From NCBI RefSeq assembly GCF_900096965.1, contig NZ_FMYM01000015.1, forward strand, positions 1 to 32,930: a stretch of DNA of 32,930 nucleotides, written 5' to 3'. Position 1 is the stretch's first letter. Every line of letters begins with the position of its first letter. The position numbers were made by a program, and so were the translations under genes. This DNA comes from Shouchella lonarensis (lineage in GTDB: Bacteria > Bacillota > Bacilli > Bacillales > Bacillaceae_D). The notes beneath the pieces are model-generated. The model was not told the DNA's origin and ran no database searches. It saw only the letters and a program-made list of their open reading frames with translations. Positions 30,044-32,930 of this stretch are shown here, piece by piece.

Positions 30044-30631
30044 TTATTTGTCCTTCTTATCAGCTTTTTTGTCTTCTTCTTTTTGTTTTTTATTTGCTTC
30101 TTTCATTAAGTCAACCATCTTTGCAGCGAAGTTGGGACTTTCTAATGCCTCTTCCATAATTTCCATCACTTGTTCACGATATTCTTTTGACTTCATGAGA
30201 GACAGTGCTTGTTTCTCCATTTCAGGATCAGTTAAAATATCCATCATCATTTGTTGATATTCTGGATCTTTCATAAGGTCTTTTAATAACTTTTCGTGTT
30301 GTTCCTGCATACTTTCAGAAAATGCTTTGGCAAATTCATGATCTTCAAATGCTTTTTGCCAAAATTCCTTTCCTTCTTTAGATGTAAGTGTTTCTTGAAT
30401 CGTCTTTTGGACAAATTCACTATCCATAACAAGTTCTTCACGCATATCTTCTTCAGCAATGACTTGTTGTAACGCCTTTTTTCCTTCATCGGTTTTTAGC
30501 AAATCAATGACCATTTTTTTCGTTCCTTCGTAATCAGCGCCTTGCTGTCCTTCAGCTGGCGCGCAGCTAGTAATGAGAAAGATGCTCACGATCGCCATCG
30601 TCCATAGTGGTGTAAATCTACTCCGTATCAC
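30044..30631 (-). CDS. gerD: Spore germination lipoprotein GerD
   Basis: The protein is 195 residues. It has a lipoprotein signal with lipobox ending ITSC (about residues 20-23), then a long, highly charged helical body (Met and Glu rich) and a Lys/Glu tail. This and the position between salA and kbaA identify GerD, the inner-spore-membrane scaffold that clusters germinant receptors into the germinosome. The start is GTG 30631, about 12 bases after GGAGG (30644-30648); a TTG at 30643 touches the SD and is unlikely. Expected to be a forespore (SigG) gene; I did not find a clear SigG promoter. Confidence 0.9.
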   Translation of the reverse strand: MIRSRFTPLWTMAIVSIFLITSCAPAEGQQGADYEGTKKMVIDLLKTDEGKKALQQVIAEEDMREELVMDSEFVQKTIQETLTSKEGKEFWQKAFEDHEFAKAFSESMQEQHEKLLKDLMKDPEYQQMMMDILTDPEMEKQALSLMKSKEYREQVMEIMEEALESPNFAAKMVDLMKEANKKQKEEDKKADKKDK

Positions 30632-30712
30632 GCCGGGTGTCAACCTCCGTTTCTTTTTTAAGAATGATGGAGATAGTGTTTACCAGCTACCGTAAAATAT
30701 GCGTAAGCGCAC

Positions 30713-30728
30713 TGGTATTTCAATACCA
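30713..30728. repeat. 16-bp dyad between gerD and kbaA
   Basis: TGGTATT-TC-AATACCA (30713-30728) is a perfect dyad in the divergent control region of gerD and kbaA. The size and symmetry suggest an operator for a dimeric regulator; the regulator is unknown. Confidence 0.5.
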
Positions 30729-30773
30729 AGGTTGCTACAATGGAGACATGTGAGTGAATTGGAGGAAGTAGTT

Positions 30774-31364
30774 GTGAATAGCAGAAAAGTGGTTTTTATC
30801 TTTTGGTCGACCTTGTTTATAAGCAGTGTATGTGGAGGCATCGTAGGCGTCTTTTTAAATTGGGATGTGTATGTTGGGAACGGTATGACCAATTTTATTG
30901 TCGGTGTCATTTGGATGATCGGATTGGGCGCGGCGATTAGTGTTGTGGCACAAATGGGTTTCTTCGCTTATTTATTTTTACACCGGTTTGGATTAGGTTT
31001 ATCAAAGACACACACACTGTGGAATCGAATTCAATGGATACTAATTGTATTTGTGTATTTTGATCTTGTTTATTTTCGGTACGTGGCTTATGCAAAAGAG
31101 GGAGAAAGTTTTTTCGGTTATATGATTGTACCGACACTGTTGTTCGTTTACGGTGTACTCATTGCATGGGTGAAAGCACGTGAGACAAATCAAGTGGCTT
31201 TTGTACCTGCATTGTTTTTTATGTTTGTGATTACGACAATTGAGTGGATTCCGGCTTTAGTTGCAAATGATGCCAAGTGGTTAGCAATTTATATCACCCC
31301 ACTACTTGTCGCAAATACATGGCAACTGTTATTGTTGCACCGTTTAATCAAGAAGCCAGCATAA
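30774..31364 (+). CDS. kbaA: KinB-signalling pathway activation protein KbaA
   Basis: This 196-residue membrane protein has about six segments; the first begins VVFIFWSTLFISSVCGGIVG and the last ends ITPLLVANTWQLLLLH. Length (B. subtilis 198) and position between gerD and pdaB identify KbaA, which is needed for the KinB sensor kinase to feed the sporulation phosphorelay. GTG 30774 follows GGAGG (30761-30765) by 8 bases and is preferred over upstream in-frame codons. It ends before a convergent terminator. Confidence 0.9.
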   Translation: MNSRKVVFIFWSTLFISSVCGGIVGVFLNWDVYVGNGMTNFIVGVIWMIGLGAAISVVAQMGFFAYLFLHRFGLGLSKTHTLWNRIQWILIVFVYFDLVYFRYVAYAKEGESFFGYMIVPTLLFVYGVLIAWVKARETNQVAFVPALFFMFVITTIEWIPALVANDAKWLAIYITPLLVANTWQLLLLHRLIKKPA

Positions 31365-31387
31365 ATAAAAAAGCCATTGATTTGCAA

Positions 31388-31435
31388 AGAGACCCCAAAA
31401 GGTAGCTATTACGCTAACTGTGGGGTCTTTATTTT
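31388..31435. terminator. Terminator between kbaA and pdaB
   Basis: AGACCCCA (31390-31397) pairs with TGGGGTCT (31421-31428), with an inner TAGC/GCTA, followed by TTATTTTA. Confidence 0.75.
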
Positions 31436-31456
31436 AGAATGGTGCTTCAGATTTCT

Positions 31457-32218
31457 TTATTCGACGATTTCACTGTCAGCACTGCTACCATCCATCAGTG
31501 TATGAATTGTTACAAAGGTATATCCTTGTTTCTTAAGTGCAGTTAAAATCGTCGGCAATGCCTGTTCTGTTTGTTTGACGGAGTCTGAAGCGTGGAAGAG
31601 CAGAACGTCTCCTGCTTGTGTATGGGAGAGGGTGTTTTCAATAATTGCCTCTGTGCCAGGGTTTTTATAATCATAAGAGTTGACACTCCAATGAACAACG
31701 TCAAATGATTGTTCGTCTGCAAGAGCCAATGTTTGTTTCGTGAAAGCGCCATTTGGTGGACGCAGTAAAGTCGGAGCCGTATCAGTTAGTTGTTGTAACA
31801 CTTCTTTGCTGCGCCTCATATCGCGGATGACTTCTTCGTCATCTAGCATGGTGTAGTCTTTATAACGGTAACCGTGGCTGCCAATTTGATAACCAGCTTC
31901 CTGGATCACTTCGACTAAATCAGGGTATTTTTCAGCCCATGAAGCAAGCAAAAAAAATGTCGCATGCTCGACGTCATGATCTTGTAGCAACTTGACAATG
32001 GGTGCCACACGCTTTTCGCCCCAGCTAATATTAAAAGTAAGGGCGATCGATTGTTTCGCGTCGTTGGCCCGATAAAAAGCTTGTGGTCCTTCTGAAGTTG
32101 AAAATACAGACACATGCTCTTTGGCAATGAATAGCCAACTCGCGACAAACATTGCGGCAACACAAATAAAAATAAGGGGCTTCCGACGCCTAATGTTTAG
32201 CACCCAAATCCCTTTCAT
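31457..32218 (-). CDS. pdaB: Polysaccharide deacetylase-family sporulation protein PdaB
   Basis: The protein is 253 residues with one N-terminal membrane segment (about 13-31) and a NodB domain. The first catalytic motif, TFDDG in active deacetylases, reads ALTFNISWGEKR here, with Asn63 at the first position. The second motif is IGSHGYRYKDYT, with one His (115) rather than two. Later motifs LLRPPNGAF and LLFHASDSVKQT are kept. PdaB is required for late spore stability in B. subtilis, and its catalytic status has been doubtful. ATG 32218 follows AAGGAG by 8 bases. Confidence 0.9.
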   Translation of the reverse strand: MKGIWVLNIRRRKPLIFICVAAMFVASWLFIAKEHVSVFSTSEGPQAFYRANDAKQSIALTFNISWGEKRVAPIVKLLQDHDVEHATFFLLASWAEKYPDLVEVIQEAGYQIGSHGYRYKDYTMLDDEEVIRDMRRSKEVLQQLTDTAPTLLRPPNGAFTKQTLALADEQSFDVVHWSVNSYDYKNPGTEAIIENTLSHTQAGDVLLFHASDSVKQTEQALPTILTALKKQGYTFVTIHTLMDGSSADSEIVE

Positions 32219-32339
32219 GATAACAGCTCCTTCACAGTAGGTCTTATGTACAATTTATGAACGCTTGGACGAGATATGAATAAAATATGTAAGAGAAGAG
32301 GAGAATGGTTAGTCATGAAGGTGATGAACTTGAGGAAGG

Positions 32340-32597
32340 ATGGTGGGACCGATGTTAGGTGTGATGTTAACGGAAAAAGAAGTGGAGGAGATTGCATATT
32401 TACTGAAAAGGGAGTTGGAAGAGATTTTAAGTGACTTATCAGATAATCGATTAGAGCCAATTGTGCAAGTAGCAATGAAAGAAAAATATGGACTTGTATA
32501 TGGCTTGTATAAGCGCTTTACTCGACCAGAAGAATGGTCGCAATACGCACTATCATCGAATTTATTAAATAAAACGCCTTTTGATAAAAAGGGTTGA
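32340..32597 (+). CDS. Small hypothetical protein (about 85 aa)
   Basis: I do not recognise this protein. It is a compact acidic-to-basic helical protein, containing LTEKEVEEIAYLLKRELEEI and a C-terminal half KYGLVYGLYKRFTRPEEWSQ. The start is uncertain: ATG 32340 is only a few bases after GAGGAAGG, and ATG 32352 (MLGVMLTEKE) is also possible. The codon pattern and the amphipathic helix favour a real gene. It stands between pdaB and the rrn promoters; the P1 -35 element overlaps its last codons. Confidence 0.55.
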   Translation: MVGPMLGVMLTEKEVEEIAYLLKRELEEILSDLSDNRLEPIVQVAMKEKYGLVYGLYKRFTRPEEWSQYALSSNLLNKTPFDKKG

Positions 32598-32623
32598 CGA
32601 TTGATTTTGATGTGTGATATATT
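32594..32623 (+). promoter_or_regulatory. rrn promoter P1
   Basis: TTGACG (32594-32599), 18 bases, TATATT (32618-32623). It is the upstream member of the tandem pair typical of Bacillus rrn operons. Confidence 0.65.
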
Positions 32624-32694
32624 AATTAGCGTCGCTTTGAAGTGTGAGCGATTTTTATGAAGTGCAGTTAAACAATCTTCTTAAAAAAAAGAAG

Positions 32695-32723
32695 TTGACA
32701 GATCAAGTTAACTTCTGTATAGT
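32695..32723 (+). promoter_or_regulatory. rrn promoter P2
   Basis: TTGACA (32695-32700), 17 bases, TATAGT (32718-32723). CTTCTT-A6-AAGAAG just upstream can form a small stem ending at the -35. A leader with a boxA-like TTGAAAACTAAACA (from 32759) follows, before 16S. Confidence 0.8.
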
Positions 32724-32853
32724 ATTAAAAGTCGCCAACAAACAGCGACACAAGCTCATTGAAAACTAAACAATAGCCAAGCGTAAAAAGAGATCAATAG
32801 ATCTCAACATGTAAGCCACAAAGAAATTTGTGCAAAATGAGCAAATCAAACAC

Positions 32854-32930
32854 TTTAATGGAGAGTTTGATCCTGGCTCAGGACGAACGCTGGCGGCGTG
32901 CCTAATACATGCAAGTCGAGCGCACAGAAG
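32854..32930 (+). rRNA. 16S ribosomal RNA, 5' end (partial)
   Basis: The universal 16S start GAGAGTTTGATCCTGGCTCA is followed by the conserved segments GGACGAACGCTGGCGGCG and TACATGCAAGTCGAGCG, as in Firmicutes. The mature 5' end is placed near TTTAATGG by analogy with B. subtilis. The gene runs off the right edge, so only about 77 bases are seen. Confidence 0.97.

Overview
The window comes from a spore-forming Gram-positive bacterium of the Bacillaceae. The evidence is the run ybaK-like, cwlD, salA (mrp), gerD, kbaA, pdaB and then the 5' end of a 16S rRNA gene, which is the Bacillus order just upstream of an rrn operon, together with strong Shine-Dalgarno (SD) sites, GTG and TTG starts, SigA and SigB style promoters, Fur boxes and a Bacillus-type Mn riboswitch. 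The secreted proteins are very rich in Asp and Glu, which would suit a salty or alkaline habitat (inference). The genus is not resolved.

Layout. 1-3.6 kb: the end of an alpha/beta hydrolase, two GNAT acetyltransferases, a small membrane protein, and an ABC-F ATPase with a long leader that looks like a transcription attenuator. 3.9-5.9 kb: a Mg transporter gene, mgtE, behind a structured leader (three-arm fold, intrinsic terminator, 34-codon leader ORF, SD-masking hairpin), then a GlsB/YeaQ-family membrane protein with a SigB-type promoter. 6.1-9.3 kb: a hypothetical helical protein, a class I PLP aminotransferase of the AspT type, a second-type methionine aminopeptidase and a flavin reductase.

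9.4-19.9 kb is the most distinctive part. A SipW-type signal peptidase is followed by three tandem Vpr-like secreted subtilases (786, 800 and 790 aa) and two TasA/camelysin-like proteins (238 and 239 aa) with SipW-type signal sequences. The order is sipW, S8-1, TasA-1, S8-2, S8-3, TasA-2. Each subtilase has its own extended -10 promoter with TATAAT placed 44-46 bases before the start codon. Each TasA-like gene lies about 75-90 bases behind a subtilase, separated by an 11-bp stem-loop that has a T-tract in only one of the two units. This looks like a duplicated cassette that couples fibre- or matrix-type surface proteins to extracellular proteases, with a dedicated signal peptidase at its head.

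19.9-23.1 kb: 3-methyladenine glycosylase, a TerC-family protein under a yybP-ykoY Mn riboswitch, HflX GTPase and a 52-aa unknown. 23.2-27.3 kb: a Fur-regulated ferric iron ABC transporter (fbpC; fbpA-fbpB) with two visible Fur boxes. 27.5-32.9 kb: the sporulation and germination cluster and the start of an rrn operon with two promoters. No tRNA gene, CRISPR array or insertion sequence was recognised.
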